Source: Rhizobiaceae bacterium
GTDB taxonomy: Bacteria > Pseudomonadota > Alphaproteobacteria > Rhizobiales > Rhizobiaceae
Assembly: GCA_028279875.1 (NCBI GenBank)
Contig: JANQMU010000132.1
Location: forward strand, 62,001 to 126,000
Direction of reading: 5' to 3'
DNA: 64,000 nucleotides
Below are positions 17,802 through 26,611 of this stretch, one piece after another. The position numbers and the translations under genes were made by a program. Every line of letters begins with the position of its first letter. Position 1 is the first letter of the stretch. The notes under the pieces were generated by a model. That model was not told the origin of the DNA. It searched no databases and was given only the letters and a program-made list of their open reading frames with translations.

Positions 17802-18230
17802 ATGGCAGAACTCATCGATTTCGGTTCATTCACCGTCAATTTTCTGCGAGACAAACACGACACCGATGGCGGTTTGGACATGTTCGAACTGACCACGCAA
17901 CCGAGCGGCCGGATGCCGGTCCCGCATTACCATGACAGTTGGGATGAAACGGTCTACGGCGTTGAGGGTGTGACAACCTATGTCATCGACGGCGTCGATC
18001 ATCATATCGGACCGGGCGAGACGGCCTTTGTTCCGCGTAAGATTGTCCACGGCTTCGACAACCGCTCGGAGCAGGTGGCAAAGTGCATCTGCATTCTGAC
18101 GCCGGGCGTCCTCGGGCCTGAATATTTCCGCGAACTTGCTGCAGAAATCCGGACGGGAAATCCCGACCCCGCAGTGATGAAGGAGATCATGAACCGCTAC
18201 GGCTTGATCCCGGCTCCTCCCGGCAAGTGA
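17802..18230 (+). CDS. Single-domain cupin protein
   Basis: This 142-residue beta-barrel protein has metal-binding residues in PHYHDSWDE (His42, His44, Glu49) and His83 in IVHGFDN. The start at 17802 follows GGGAGG. Small cupins of this kind can be dioxygenases, isomerases or ligand sensors. It is last on the right in the GntR-controlled module, directed away from it, with its own operator copy, so it probably serves the same pathway. Confidence 0.82.
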   Translation: MAELIDFGSFTVNFLRDKHDTDGGLDMFELTTQPSGRMPVPHYHDSWDETVYGVEGVTTYVIDGVDHHIGPGETAFVPRKIVHGFDNRSEQVAKCICILTPGVLGPEYFRELAAEIRTGNPDPAVMKEIMNRYGLIPAPPGK

Positions 18231-18284
18231 ACCAGCACCAGTCAACCAAGCTGCAAAAATGTTCGACCTGGGGACGCAGGCTGA

Positions 18285-19031
18285 TCAGTAGATCGATGCC
18301 CCGCCATCGAGCCGCATGACTGCGCCGGTGACCTTGCGCGATTCGTCGCTCGCCAGATAGAGCGCCAGATTGGCGACGTCTTCGGGGTCGGAGGGACCCA
18401 GCAGGGACTTCTGATAGATCGGGTTGTCTTCCTTGATGAAAGCGGCAACCCGCTCGGTCAGCACCACGCCGGGCGCCATGACATTGGCGCGGATACCGTC
18501 CCGGGCCCATTGCATCGCCATCGCCCGGGTCATGGCGAGAACGCCGCCCTTGGACGCCGTATAGGCATCCGCGCCATGGGTGCCGATGACAGCCCGCAGC
18601 GACGCGATATTGATGATCGATCCGCCGCCGGATTTCAGCATTTCCGGGATCACCCTGCGGCAGCACAGGAGCGTGCCGAAGAGATCGACGCGGATCGTCC
18701 GCCAGAACTCGTCGAGTTCCAGCTCGGTCACCGGGCCGTCCTTTGTCGACCCGCCCCCGGCGCTGTTCATCAGGACATCAATCGCGCCGAAGGCATCGAC
18801 AGCGGTTTTGACCATCGCATCGACGCTCGCCTCGTCACTGACATCGCCGGCGGCAGCGACCGCGCTGCCGCCGGTGTCTGTGATTTCTCCTGCGACCTTT
18901 TCGGCAAATTCGGGATTGTAGTCGGCGACGACCACCCGGGCGCCCTCCCCGGCAAAGCGCAAGGCCGCGGCCCGGCCGATGCCGTTGCCGCCGCCGGTGA
19001 TCAGGGCGGATTTTCCATCCAGACGTGACAT
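18285..19031 (-). CDS. SDR family oxidoreductase
   Basis: This 248-residue classical SDR has TGGGNGIGRAA, NSAGGG, the catalytic serine in INIASLRAV and YTASK. The start at 19031 (MSRLDGKSALITGG) follows AGGA and fits the family better than an upstream in-frame ATG. It is the last gene of the tctC-tctB-tctA-sulfatase-SDR-SDR operon, 10 bp after the previous SDR. It would oxidise or reduce a hydroxyl/ketone of the imported compound. Confidence 0.88.
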   Translation of the reverse strand: MSRLDGKSALITGGGNGIGRAAALRFAGEGARVVVADYNPEFAEKVAGEITDTGGSAVAAAGDVSDEASVDAMVKTAVDAFGAIDVLMNSAGGGSTKDGPVTELELDEFWRTIRVDLFGTLLCCRRVIPEMLKSGGGSIINIASLRAVIGTHGADAYTASKGGVLAMTRAMAMQWARDGIRANVMAPGVVLTERVAAFIKEDNPIYQKSLLGPSDPEDVANLALYLASDESRKVTGAVMRLDGGASIY

Positions 19032-19041
19032 GTCCTGTTCC

Positions 19042-19794
19042 TTATTTGAGATGATCGACCGGTGTGGCCTGCACGCCGCCAACGGCCTGCTCCGTCGGCA
19101 GCAATTCGATCGTCGCGACATTCACATGTGCTGGCGCGTTGACGGCAAACAGGATCGCATCGGCAATATCCTGCGGCTGCAATTCGACAATGCCGGACTG
19201 TCCCATCCTGTCCAGCGTATCGCGGTCGCCTTGCGCGGCCTGGTAGAATTCCGACGAAACCCTGCCGGGGCACAGTTCGGTCACCCGGATACCCGACCCG
19301 CGCAATTCGAAACGCAAATTCTGGCCGAACCGGTGGATTGCCGCCTTGGTGCCGCCATAGACGGCGGAAACCAGCGTATGCAGGCCGGCAATGGAACCGA
19401 TATTGACGATATGACCGCGCCGGCGTTCCCGCATGCCGGCGAGCGCCAGGGCGGTGATCTGAACAGGCGCGACGACATTGATGTCGAACGCCTCCTGAAT
19501 CGCGGCGGGATCGAGGCCCTCGAGCCCGGCCGAGCCGTGACCGACGCCGGCATTGTTGACGATAATGTCGGGTGCAAAGGCCCGAAGCCTGCCGCCAAGC
19601 CTGTCCGTCTCGCGCACATCAGCCGCCATCCAGGAACAGCCCGTCTCCGCCGCGAGGGCTTCAAGCCTCGCCTCCCGCCGCGCCACGGCAAGGACATTGC
19701 GTCCCGACGCCGCGAGCGCCCGAACCGTCGCCTCGCCGATCCCGCTGGTGGCGCCGGTGACCAGAGCGTTTTTCAACAATGGGCCTGATGTCAT
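19042..19794 (-). CDS. SDR family oxidoreductase (YdfG-like)
   Basis: This 250-residue classical SDR has TGATSGIGEAT, NNAGVG, GSIAG and YGGTK, similar to serine/3-hydroxy acid dehydrogenases of the YdfG type. The start overlaps the sulfatase stop by 4 nt (ATGA), so expression is coupled to desulfation. It probably handles an alcohol exposed by sulfatase action; the substrate is unknown. Confidence 0.88.
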   Translation of the reverse strand: MTSGPLLKNALVTGATSGIGEATVRALAASGRNVLAVARREARLEALAAETGCSWMAADVRETDRLGGRLRAFAPDIIVNNAGVGHGSAGLEGLDPAAIQEAFDINVVAPVQITALALAGMRERRRGHIVNIGSIAGLHTLVSAVYGGTKAAIHRFGQNLRFELRGSGIRVTELCPGRVSSEFYQAAQGDRDTLDRMGQSGIVELQPQDIADAILFAVNAPAHVNVATIELLPTEQAVGGVQATPVDHLK

Positions 19795-21329
19795 TTGCTG
19801 CCTTCTCCACCGGCCGATCGCGTCTCCACCGAACCATCCCAGCCATCCGGCGCCTCAGGAAAGAACTTCATGTCGCCCTTCGGATTGAGTGGCGGTACCG
19901 GCCATTGATGACCGCGGGTGAAGGACAGGCCGCGATTGGGGCCGGGATTGTATCGCCGCGCCGGCTCTCCGGTCAGTTCGCCATCTGTGATCCATTTCTC
20001 GTCGGACCCGTAGAGCTCGGACAGCAACTGACCCTTGAGATGACCCAGCGTGTTGGAATGTTCCGGTAAGTCGGCAAGGTCGATCATCTCATCCGGATCC
20101 TCTTCGATATCGAACAGTTGAAACACGTTCCCCACCGGATAGTAGATGAGTTTATGGCGCCGGTCACGGATCATGCGGGAGCAAGCGCCCGTCTCGCCGA
20201 ACTCGCCATAGAGCGTATCCCGCCGCTCGCCCGAGATCATCGAGCGGCCTTCCACCGTATCGGGAATATCGATGCCGGCGAGATCCAGAAGGGTCGGCAT
20301 GACATCCTGCAGACCGACCAAGCGGTCGTCCGTGCGATTAAAGCCGACTCGATGGCAGTTCTCGACACCCATCACGATCATCGGAATGCCGGTGGAGCCC
20401 TCGTAGAATGTCTGCTTGGCCCACATATTGTGATTGCCCAGCATCTCGCCATGATCCGATGTGAACATGATGATGGTGTTGTCCAGAATCCCTTCCTCTC
20501 GGATCGTACCGATCAGATGGCCGATCTGCTGGTCGATATGGGTGCACAGCGCGTAGAAGGCCCGCCGCGCCCATTCGATTTCGCGTTCGGAATAGACGGA
20601 CCGGGCCTGCACGCCCTGGACCATATAGGGCAGCGTCTCCGCCTTCTTGGCCCAGTCGGCGCAGAAGGGCCGATCGATCTCGATATCGGCATAGTGGTCG
20701 AGAAACCGCTGCGGCGGCACCAGCGGCGGGTGCGGATGGCGGTAGCCGAGATACCAGAAGGCCGGCCGTGTCGGGTCGCGCCTGCGCACATAGCGGCACA
20801 TGGTCTCCGTCGCCCAGTTGGTCGCATGCACTTCCTCGGGCAGATGCCAGGGCGTCGTCTGATAGGCATTGTTCGACATGCCGTGACCGAATTGCCGCCC
20901 GACATAGCCCTTGTCGCCGAGAAAGATCTCGTAATCGTCGGTGACGCCGTACATAGTGCGGCCTTCATCGTCGAACTGGATATCGTCGAAGCCGATACGG
21001 TCACGCTGCGGATAGGTGTGCGTCTTGCCCACCCCATAGGCCTGGTATCCGGCATCGCGGAAGGTCTGCGCCATGGTTGGCAGATCCGGCTCCATCGGGC
21101 GATAGGGCTGGAAGGTTCGGTCGCCATGGCGGCGCGCCGTGGCGCCGGTCATCAGGGTGCGTCGCGCCGGCAGGCAGACAGGCGTCTCGGAATAGCAATT
21201 GGTGAACCGCACCCCATTGCCGCACAGCGTGTCGAGAACCGGCGTATGGATGGAGGGGTGTCCGGCCGCGCCCAGCAGCGAGGCGGACCAGTGGTCGGTG
21301 CAAATCAGCAGCACATTGGGTCGGGTCAT
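19791..21329 (-). CDS. Sulfatase (type I, cysteine-type), cytoplasmic
   Basis: This 512-residue alkaline-phosphatase-fold sulfatase hydrolyses sulfate esters. The metal residues are in ICTDH near the N-terminus and FTSDHGEMLG. The modification signature is C52-L-P-A-R, in which Cys becomes formylglycine. No signal peptide is present (MTRPNVLLICTDH), so it acts in the cytoplasm on an imported ester. The start overlaps the tctA stop by 4 nt. A radical-SAM sulfatase maturase that could convert Cys52 is encoded at 33662-34993. Phosphonate monoester hydrolase activity is an alternative within the family. Confidence 0.9.
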   Translation of the reverse strand: MTRPNVLLICTDHWSASLLGAAGHPSIHTPVLDTLCGNGVRFTNCYSETPVCLPARRTLMTGATARRHGDRTFQPYRPMEPDLPTMAQTFRDAGYQAYGVGKTHTYPQRDRIGFDDIQFDDEGRTMYGVTDDYEIFLGDKGYVGRQFGHGMSNNAYQTTPWHLPEEVHATNWATETMCRYVRRRDPTRPAFWYLGYRHPHPPLVPPQRFLDHYADIEIDRPFCADWAKKAETLPYMVQGVQARSVYSEREIEWARRAFYALCTHIDQQIGHLIGTIREEGILDNTIIMFTSDHGEMLGNHNMWAKQTFYEGSTGIPMIVMGVENCHRVGFNRTDDRLVGLQDVMPTLLDLAGIDIPDTVEGRSMISGERRDTLYGEFGETGACSRMIRDRRHKLIYYPVGNVFQLFDIEEDPDEMIDLADLPEHSNTLGHLKGQLLSELYGSDEKWITDGELTGEPARRYNPGPNRGLSFTRGHQWPVPPLNPKGDMKFFPEAPDGWDGSVETRSAGGEGSK

Positions 21330-22819
21330 TGTTCAGCCTTCTCTTGGTTTTTTCGAATGCGTCTGGAGATCAGCGGCGCGGTGACGATCACCAGGGTAAG
21401 GCCGAAGATCGGCACGGCAATCGGATCCAGCACGAAGGCCGCGAAATCGCCGCGGCTGGCGATCAGGCCCTGCCGCAGCTTCTCTTCAAAGATTTTTCCG
21501 AGCGCCATGCCGATGACGATCGGAGCAATCGGATATTTGGCGAAGCGCAGGATCACGCCGACAATGCCGGCCACCGAACAGACGATGAGATCGACCGGAT
21601 TGCCGCGCACGACAAAAGCGCCGACCAGAGAGAACAGCAGGATCATCCCCATCAGCAGCGGTTCGGGAACCGCCATCAGCCGGGCAAACAGCCGGGCACC
21701 CAGGATGCCGGTGCCAAACAGGATCACATTGGCCACCATGATCATCAGGAACGCACCGGTCAGGACCTGCGGATTGTTGTTGACCAGATCAAAACCCGGC
21801 ACGACGCCCTGGATGGTCAGCACACCGAGCAGCACCACCGTGCCGCCATCGCCCGGTATGCCGAGCGCCAGGGTCGGGATCAGCGCGCCGCCGGTCACGG
21901 CATTGTTGGAGGCCTCCGAGGCGATCAGCCCGTCGGGCTCGCCCTTGCCGAAATTCTTCTTTCGCGGCGAGGTCTTGAGCGCCGCGGTATAGCTGACGAA
22001 GGTCGCCGCCATCGCGCCGGTTCCCGGAAGAATACCGATAAACGTGCCGATGACGCTGCTGCGCAGGAACTGCGCTGTTCGGATCCGCACGTCGGACCAG
22101 GCGGGCAGCCGAAAGCCGACATTGGTGACATCAGGCGGCTTGGCGGCGAAGTAATGCGCCGCCCGGTAAAGCACTTCGGAGAGCGCAAAGAGACCGATCA
22201 GAACCGGGATCAGCGTCAGACCGCCCATCAGCATCGGAATGCCGAAATCGAACCGCGTATATCCGGTCAGATTGTCCGGACCGATGGTCGTCAGCCACAG
22301 GCCGATCATGCCGCCCGCAAGGCCTTTGGCCGGACTGCCGTCCGACAGCCATGAGATACAGGTCAGCGCGAACACGACAATCGCGAAGATCGCCGCCGGG
22401 CCGAAGGCGACCGACACCTGGGCAAGCAGCGGCGCGGCGATAATCAGCACGACCAGCGAGAACATGCCGCCGATGAAGGACGAGAGGGTGGCCCAGCCGA
22501 TCGCCAGATCGGCCTTGCCGGCTCTCGCCATCGGATAGCCTTCCAGCACCGTGGCGGCCGATTGCGGCGTTCCGGGCGTATTGATCAGGATCGCCGAAAT
22601 CGAACCGCCATAGACGGACGTGACATAAATGCCGAGGAACAGCGCCATCGAGCCCTCAGTGGTCATGCCGAAGGCAAAGGGCAGCGCCACGATCAGCGCG
22701 GCCACCGTGCCCATGCCGGGCAAGGCACCGGCAAAGGTCCCCCACAGGCAGCCGATGATCAGCGCGACCAGGACCTCCATCGTCGAGAATTGCACTATGG
22801 CTTGCTGCAGCAGGTCCAT
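21326..22819 (-). CDS. tctA: Tripartite tricarboxylate transporter large permease, TctA
   Basis: This 497-residue membrane protein has about 11-12 segments and TctA signatures: GALPGMGTVAALIVALPFAFGMTTEGSMALFLGIYV, YGGSISAILINTPGTP and GILPGTGAMAA. It forms the Na+-coupled uptake complex with TctB and TctC. It lies 3 bp after tctB and overlaps the sulfatase gene, so a sulfated or carboxylated ligand is plausible. Confidence 0.95.
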   Translation of the reverse strand: MDLLQQAIVQFSTMEVLVALIIGCLWGTFAGALPGMGTVAALIVALPFAFGMTTEGSMALFLGIYVTSVYGGSISAILINTPGTPQSAATVLEGYPMARAGKADLAIGWATLSSFIGGMFSLVVLIIAAPLLAQVSVAFGPAAIFAIVVFALTCISWLSDGSPAKGLAGGMIGLWLTTIGPDNLTGYTRFDFGIPMLMGGLTLIPVLIGLFALSEVLYRAAHYFAAKPPDVTNVGFRLPAWSDVRIRTAQFLRSSVIGTFIGILPGTGAMAATFVSYTAALKTSPRKKNFGKGEPDGLIASEASNNAVTGGALIPTLALGIPGDGGTVVLLGVLTIQGVVPGFDLVNNNPQVLTGAFLMIMVANVILFGTGILGARLFARLMAVPEPLLMGMILLFSLVGAFVVRGNPVDLIVCSVAGIVGVILRFAKYPIAPIVIGMALGKIFEEKLRQGLIASRGDFAAFVLDPIAVPIFGLTLVIVTAPLISRRIRKNQEKAEQ

Positions 22820-22822
22820 CGG

Positions 22823-23284
22823 TCAGATCCGGTTGAACCAGGGCGATTTCGGCAGCAGAAGCTCGAAACCGAAGGTGAAAAGCGCCCAGATCAGCAGCGG
22901 CGCGGCAAGGCTGGCAATGACCAGGACGACATAATTTCGATATCCGAAGGCGAAGCAAAACAGGAAGAAGCCGGGGACGGCGGACAGGACAAAACCGATC
23001 CGCGTCATGGCAAAGCCTGTGGCGACAAGGATCACCGCGGCGCTCAGGAGCTGCGTGAGATTGACCCGCTGCTCGTCCCCGTCATTGTCGGAACGAATGG
23101 CCTGGACCAGCAGGACCAGAGCCAGAACGAACCATACGGCCAGGAAGCCGCGCGGCGCGAAGGCCGGACCGACATCGCCGCCGAAGGTCGGAACGTCGAA
23201 CGCGTCGGAAAAGGTAACGGAAAACAGCGCGGCGGACGCCAGGAGCAGAAATGCCGAAACCGATATGTCGAGAAATCGTTGCAT
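22823..23284 (-). CDS. tctB: Tripartite tricarboxylate transporter small permease, TctB
   Basis: This 153-residue protein has four transmembrane segments in the TctB layout. The start at 23284 (MQRFLDISV) has GGAG 5 nt upstream; an in-frame ATG 15 bp earlier lies before that ribosome site. It is between tctC (96-bp gap with hairpin) and tctA. Confidence 0.9.
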   Translation of the reverse strand: MQRFLDISVSAFLLLASAALFSVTFSDAFDVPTFGGDVGPAFAPRGFLAVWFVLALVLLVQAIRSDNDGDEQRVNLTQLLSAAVILVATGFAMTRIGFVLSAVPGFFLFCFAFGYRNYVVLVIASLAAPLLIWALFTFGFELLLPKSPWFNRI

Positions 23285-23344
23285 AGTGCTCCCCGACACC
23301 CATGTCTGAGGCGTGGAAGGCGAGACCGCGCGCCGGTGCGGAAA

Positions 23345-23373
23345 GGCGGATCCGCGGAAAACCCGGATCCGCC
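23345..23373. other. Intercistronic hairpin between tctC and tctB
   Basis: The perfect 10-bp arms GGCGGATCCG (23345-23354) and CGGATCCGCC (23364-23373) lie 7 bp beyond the tctC stop. It probably favours high binding-protein expression over the permease. Confidence 0.65.
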
Positions 23374-23380
23374 CTGCCGT

Positions 23381-24316
23381 CTACTTGACGAGGCCGGCCG
23401 CCTTCAGCAACTCGCCATTGCTCTGATAGGCATTGCGGAAGAAGGTCGTGAAATCGGCACTGTTCATATGCCGTATTTCGCGGTTCGCCTTGGCCATCCG
23501 GTCGGTAAACCCGTCCGACTTGACGGCCTCTTCACAGGTCGCATCCAGCTTGGCAACCACGTCGTCCGGCGTTCCGGCCGGGGCGAACAGGCCCATCCAC
23601 ACGGCGATATCCGCCTCATGCCCGAGCTCGCCCAGCGTCGGCACATCGGGATGGATATCGGACCGCTCCGGCGACAGGATGGCGATCCCGCGCCAGCCGA
23701 ATTTCACGTCAAAGTCGGAGAACCAGGCCGTCGCATCGGCGCGCCCGCCATTGATCTCCGTAGCGATATCACCGCCGCCCTTTGTCGGCAGATATTGCAT
23801 ATTCGTGCCCAGCATCGAGTTCAGGGCAACCGATGTGACATGGGCCATGGAACCGGGGCCGGCACCGGCGAAGACAAGTCCCTCGCCATTTGCCTTTTTG
23901 ACAAAATCGTCAAGGGTCTTGACCGGGCTGTCCTCGGCCACCACCAGATAAAACGGGCCGGAGGCAACCATGCAGATTGGCGTCCAGCTGTCGGCATTGT
24001 AACTGGTTTTCTTCAGATGCGGCTGGGTCGTCGTCGTGCCGACCGGCATGAAGCCGAGGCTGTAGCCGTCGGGCTTGGCATTCGACAGCTGCGTTGCGCC
24101 GACAGTGCCGCCGGCCCCGTCGACATTGGTGACGACGACCGACTTGCCGAGCAATTGTTCCATTTCGGCGGCCAGGAAACGCGCCGGCACATCCGCACCA
24201 CCGCCGGCGATGAACGGCACCATGACCGAAACGGAGCGATCCGGATATTCGGCCAGCGCCACAGTCGACGACAGCGCCAGTCCGATCGCCGCTGTTATTC
24301 CAAGAGCTTTATGCAT
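23381..24316 (-). CDS. tctC: Tripartite tricarboxylate transporter binding protein, TctC (Bug family)
   Basis: This 311-residue periplasmic binding protein has a Sec leader (MHKALGITAAIGLALSSTVALA) and then EYPDRSVSVMVPFIAGGGADV, the hallmark Bug N-terminus. The start at 24316 follows GGGAGGA. It is the first gene of the six-gene sulfatase operon and diverges from a LacI-family gene over a palindromic operator, which suggests ligand-induced expression. Confidence 0.93.
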   Translation of the reverse strand: MHKALGITAAIGLALSSTVALAEYPDRSVSVMVPFIAGGGADVPARFLAAEMEQLLGKSVVVTNVDGAGGTVGATQLSNAKPDGYSLGFMPVGTTTTQPHLKKTSYNADSWTPICMVASGPFYLVVAEDSPVKTLDDFVKKANGEGLVFAGAGPGSMAHVTSVALNSMLGTNMQYLPTKGGGDIATEINGGRADATAWFSDFDVKFGWRGIAILSPERSDIHPDVPTLGELGHEADIAVWMGLFAPAGTPDDVVAKLDATCEEAVKSDGFTDRMAKANREIRHMNSADFTTFFRNAYQSNGELLKAAGLVK

Positions 24317-24382
24317 GGGTTCCTCCCGATCATTGAACGTCTCGCCAACGCTAGCCAACGGCATTCGGTGTGTATATTGTTA

Positions 24383-24403
24383 AATTGTTGACCATCAACA
24401 ATT
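24383..24403. promoter_or_regulatory. Inverted repeat operator between tctC and lacI
   Basis: The 9-bp perfect arms AATTGTTGA and TCAACAATT, separated by CCA, lie 12 bp upstream of the regulator start and 67 bp upstream of tctC. It is a likely binding site for the adjacent LacI-type protein, acting on both directions. Confidence 0.65.
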
Positions 24404-24415
24404 AGGACAGGAGCA

Positions 24416-25417
24416 TTGACCTATAAGCAGGCTTACACGCAACGGGACGTTGCCCGGGCGGCCGGCGTGACCGACATGACCGTATCGCGCGTGCTGCGCG
24501 GCACCGGGACGGTCTCGGCTCGCACCCGGGAACATGTCCTCACCAAGGTGCGTGAGATGGGATACGTTCCGAACCGGCTGGCCGGATCGCTCGCCGTGTC
24601 CCGTTCCAACCAGGTCGGCGTCATCATACCGTCGCTGACCAACAGCATCTTCAACCAGGTGACGGCCGGCATTGCCGAGGAACTCGGAAAGGCCGGATAC
24701 AATCCGGTGGTCGGGATCTCGGACTATGACACCGGCAAGGAAGAGGACCTGATCGAGTCGATGCTGTCATGGCGTCCGGCCGGCTTCATCGTCGCCGATT
24801 TCGTCCATTCCGAGCGGACCCGCAACATGCTGCGCAATGCCGGCATCCCGGTCGTCGAGATCATGGAGACCGCCGGCGATCCGATCGACATGTGCGTGGG
24901 ATTCGATCACGCCGCCGCCGCCCGTGCGCTGACCGACCACCTGCTCGGCAAGGGATACCGGAACTTTGGCTTCCTCGGCTGGAAGGCGACGGGCTACGCC
25001 GCATCCACCCGGTATCTGACGATCCGGGATCGCCTGGCGGAAAACGGCCTTCCGCTGGCCGCGCCGGACGTCTTCACCGGACCACCGGACATACCGGAAG
25101 GCAAATCCGCGACCCGCCGCGTCCTCGAGACCAATCCCGAACTCGACATCATCATCTACGGCAATGACACGGCCGCCGCCGGCGGCATGTTCCATTGTCT
25201 CGAACAGGGCATCGACGTTCCCGGACACCTCGCCATTGCCGGGTTCAGCGGCCTGAGAATGGGCCAGGCCCTGCCCCGCGCCCTGACGACGATCTCCTTC
25301 CGGCGCTTCGACATCGGCCGCCGGGCCGCCAAGGTGGTAATCAATTCGATGGTCGGACAGAAGGAACCGAAACTCATTGATATGGGCTTCGAACTGATCG
25401 CCGGAGAAAGCAGTTGA
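24416..25417 (+). CDS. LacI-family transcriptional regulator of the tct-sulfatase operon
   Basis: This 333-residue protein has the N-terminal LacI HTH (YTQRDVARAAGVTDMTVSRVLRG) and a periplasmic-binding-fold ligand domain. Translation starts at TTG 24416, with AGGAG 5-6 nt upstream. HTH wording resembles GntR-like gluconate-type LacI repressors. It is divergent from tctC and probably represses that operon until the imported ligand or a metabolite appears. Confidence 0.9.
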   Translation: MTYKQAYTQRDVARAAGVTDMTVSRVLRGTGTVSARTREHVLTKVREMGYVPNRLAGSLAVSRSNQVGVIIPSLTNSIFNQVTAGIAEELGKAGYNPVVGISDYDTGKEEDLIESMLSWRPAGFIVADFVHSERTRNMLRNAGIPVVEIMETAGDPIDMCVGFDHAAAARALTDHLLGKGYRNFGFLGWKATGYAASTRYLTIRDRLAENGLPLAAPDVFTGPPDIPEGKSATRRVLETNPELDIIIYGNDTAAAGGMFHCLEQGIDVPGHLAIAGFSGLRMGQALPRALTTISFRRFDIGRRAAKVVINSMVGQKEPKLIDMGFELIAGESS

Positions 25418-25423
25418 GCGGTT

Positions 25424-26431
25424 TCAACGCGATGGCGCGGCGGTGCTGGCGCGAACGACAAGCTCGGGGTCGCGCGTGTCGATGACCGAAACCCCGCCGG
25501 TCACGGTCGATTTGTCGCTGACCAGTTCGACCGCCCGGGCGCCCATTTCGAAAAGCGGCATGGCGACCGTCGTCAGCGGAACGCTGAGATGATCGGCCAG
25601 TTCGATGTCGTGGATCGCCACGATGGAAAGATCGTCCGGAACGCGCAATCCCTTGTCCTGAGCCGCCTGCAGGGCGCCGATCGCGGCGACGACATTGAAA
25701 CACAGAAGTGCGGTCAGGTCGGGATGCGCATCGATCAGCCGGCCGGCGCAATTCCGGCCATCCTCGATGGACGGCTGACCGTGGACGATATCATCCGCTT
25801 TCGCGGACCGACCTGCGCGGCGCATGGCGCGCCGCCACCCGGCTTCGCGGTTGCGGGTGAACGTCATGCCCTCGCCGGTCGCCAGGCAACCGATGCGCCG
25901 GTGTCCGAGAGACAAAAGATGATCCGTCGCGGTTGCGGCGGCCCGCTCGTCGGGCAGGCTGACCAGATGCGTATTGGTGTCCAGCGCCGCCTGCAGCAGC
26001 ACGGTCGGCACGCTCTGCCGTCCGGCGCGGGCCAGAACCAGATCGGAATTGACCCCGCCGGCCTGCAGGATGAGCCCGTCCACGCCATTGCCGCCGATCA
26101 GTTCGAGCAGCCGCGACGCCCGGTCGTCCAGATGCGATCCGTCACTGACGATAATCGCCTTGCCGAGGGTCCCGGCCGTCTGCTGCGCGCCGCGCAGGAT
26201 CTCGCCATAGACCGGATTGGTGACATCATGCACCACCATCGCAATCAGGCCGGAACTGGCCGACCGCAGCGACCGCGCGGCCGCGTTGGGTGCATAGTCG
26301 AGTTCGTCGATCGCCTTTTCCACCCGCTCGCGGGTTTCCTTGCCGATCCGCAGCGTCTTGTCCCGGTTGACGACCCGCGAGACGACGGCGGGCGACACGC
26401 CGGCGGCTTTGGCAATGTCTGATATCGTCAT
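25424..26431 (-). CDS. LacI-family transcriptional regulator of the CoA-transferase module
   Basis: This 335-residue protein has HTH MTISDIAKAAGVSPAVVSRVVN at the extreme N-terminus and a sugar-binding-like C-domain ending HDIELADHLSVPLTTVAMPLFEMG. The start at 26431 has GGAG 8 nt upstream; an upstream in-frame ATG would add 7 residues. It lies tail to tail with the other LacI gene and divergent from the CoA-transferase operon. Matching operators at 26505 and 33481 are its probable targets. Confidence 0.9.
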   Translation of the reverse strand: MTISDIAKAAGVSPAVVSRVVNRDKTLRIGKETRERVEKAIDELDYAPNAAARSLRSASSGLIAMVVHDVTNPVYGEILRGAQQTAGTLGKAIIVSDGSHLDDRASRLLELIGGNGVDGLILQAGGVNSDLVLARAGRQSVPTVLLQAALDTNTHLVSLPDERAAATATDHLLSLGHRRIGCLATGEGMTFTRNREAGWRRAMRRAGRSAKADDIVHGQPSIEDGRNCAGRLIDAHPDLTALLCFNVVAAIGALQAAQDKGLRVPDDLSIVAIHDIELADHLSVPLTTVAMPLFEMGARAVELVSDKSTVTGGVSVIDTRDPELVVRASTAAPSR

Positions 26432-26504
26432 CGGCGGCTCTCCGCGGTTCACGTTCCATGATATCTATCATCGCCTTGACAAATTGTGCAAACCGGGTAT
26501 CCAA

Positions 26505-26524
26505 TTGGTAAAACGAATTACCAA
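26505..26524. promoter_or_regulatory. LacI-type operator, TTGGTAA-N6-TTACCAA
   Basis: Perfect 7-bp arms are separated by AACGAA. It lies between the lacI start (74 bp) and the CoA-transferase start (88 bp), and strongly resembles the site at 33481. Confidence 0.75.
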
Positions 26525-26611
26525 CCTGTTTTTGGGCATTTTTCGAGATCATCGGAAACGTGGTCGTTTATGGTCGACCATGATACCCCTGCCGTCACAC
26601 GGAGCAAGACC

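Noticed and set aside
20118-24391. Two long open frames of over 600 codons on the + strand, opposite the sulfatase and tctA/tctB/tctC genes
   Set aside because: Their translations are rich in Arg, Gly, Asp and His with no domain, and they lie opposite genes with clear families; they are GC-driven antisense frames.
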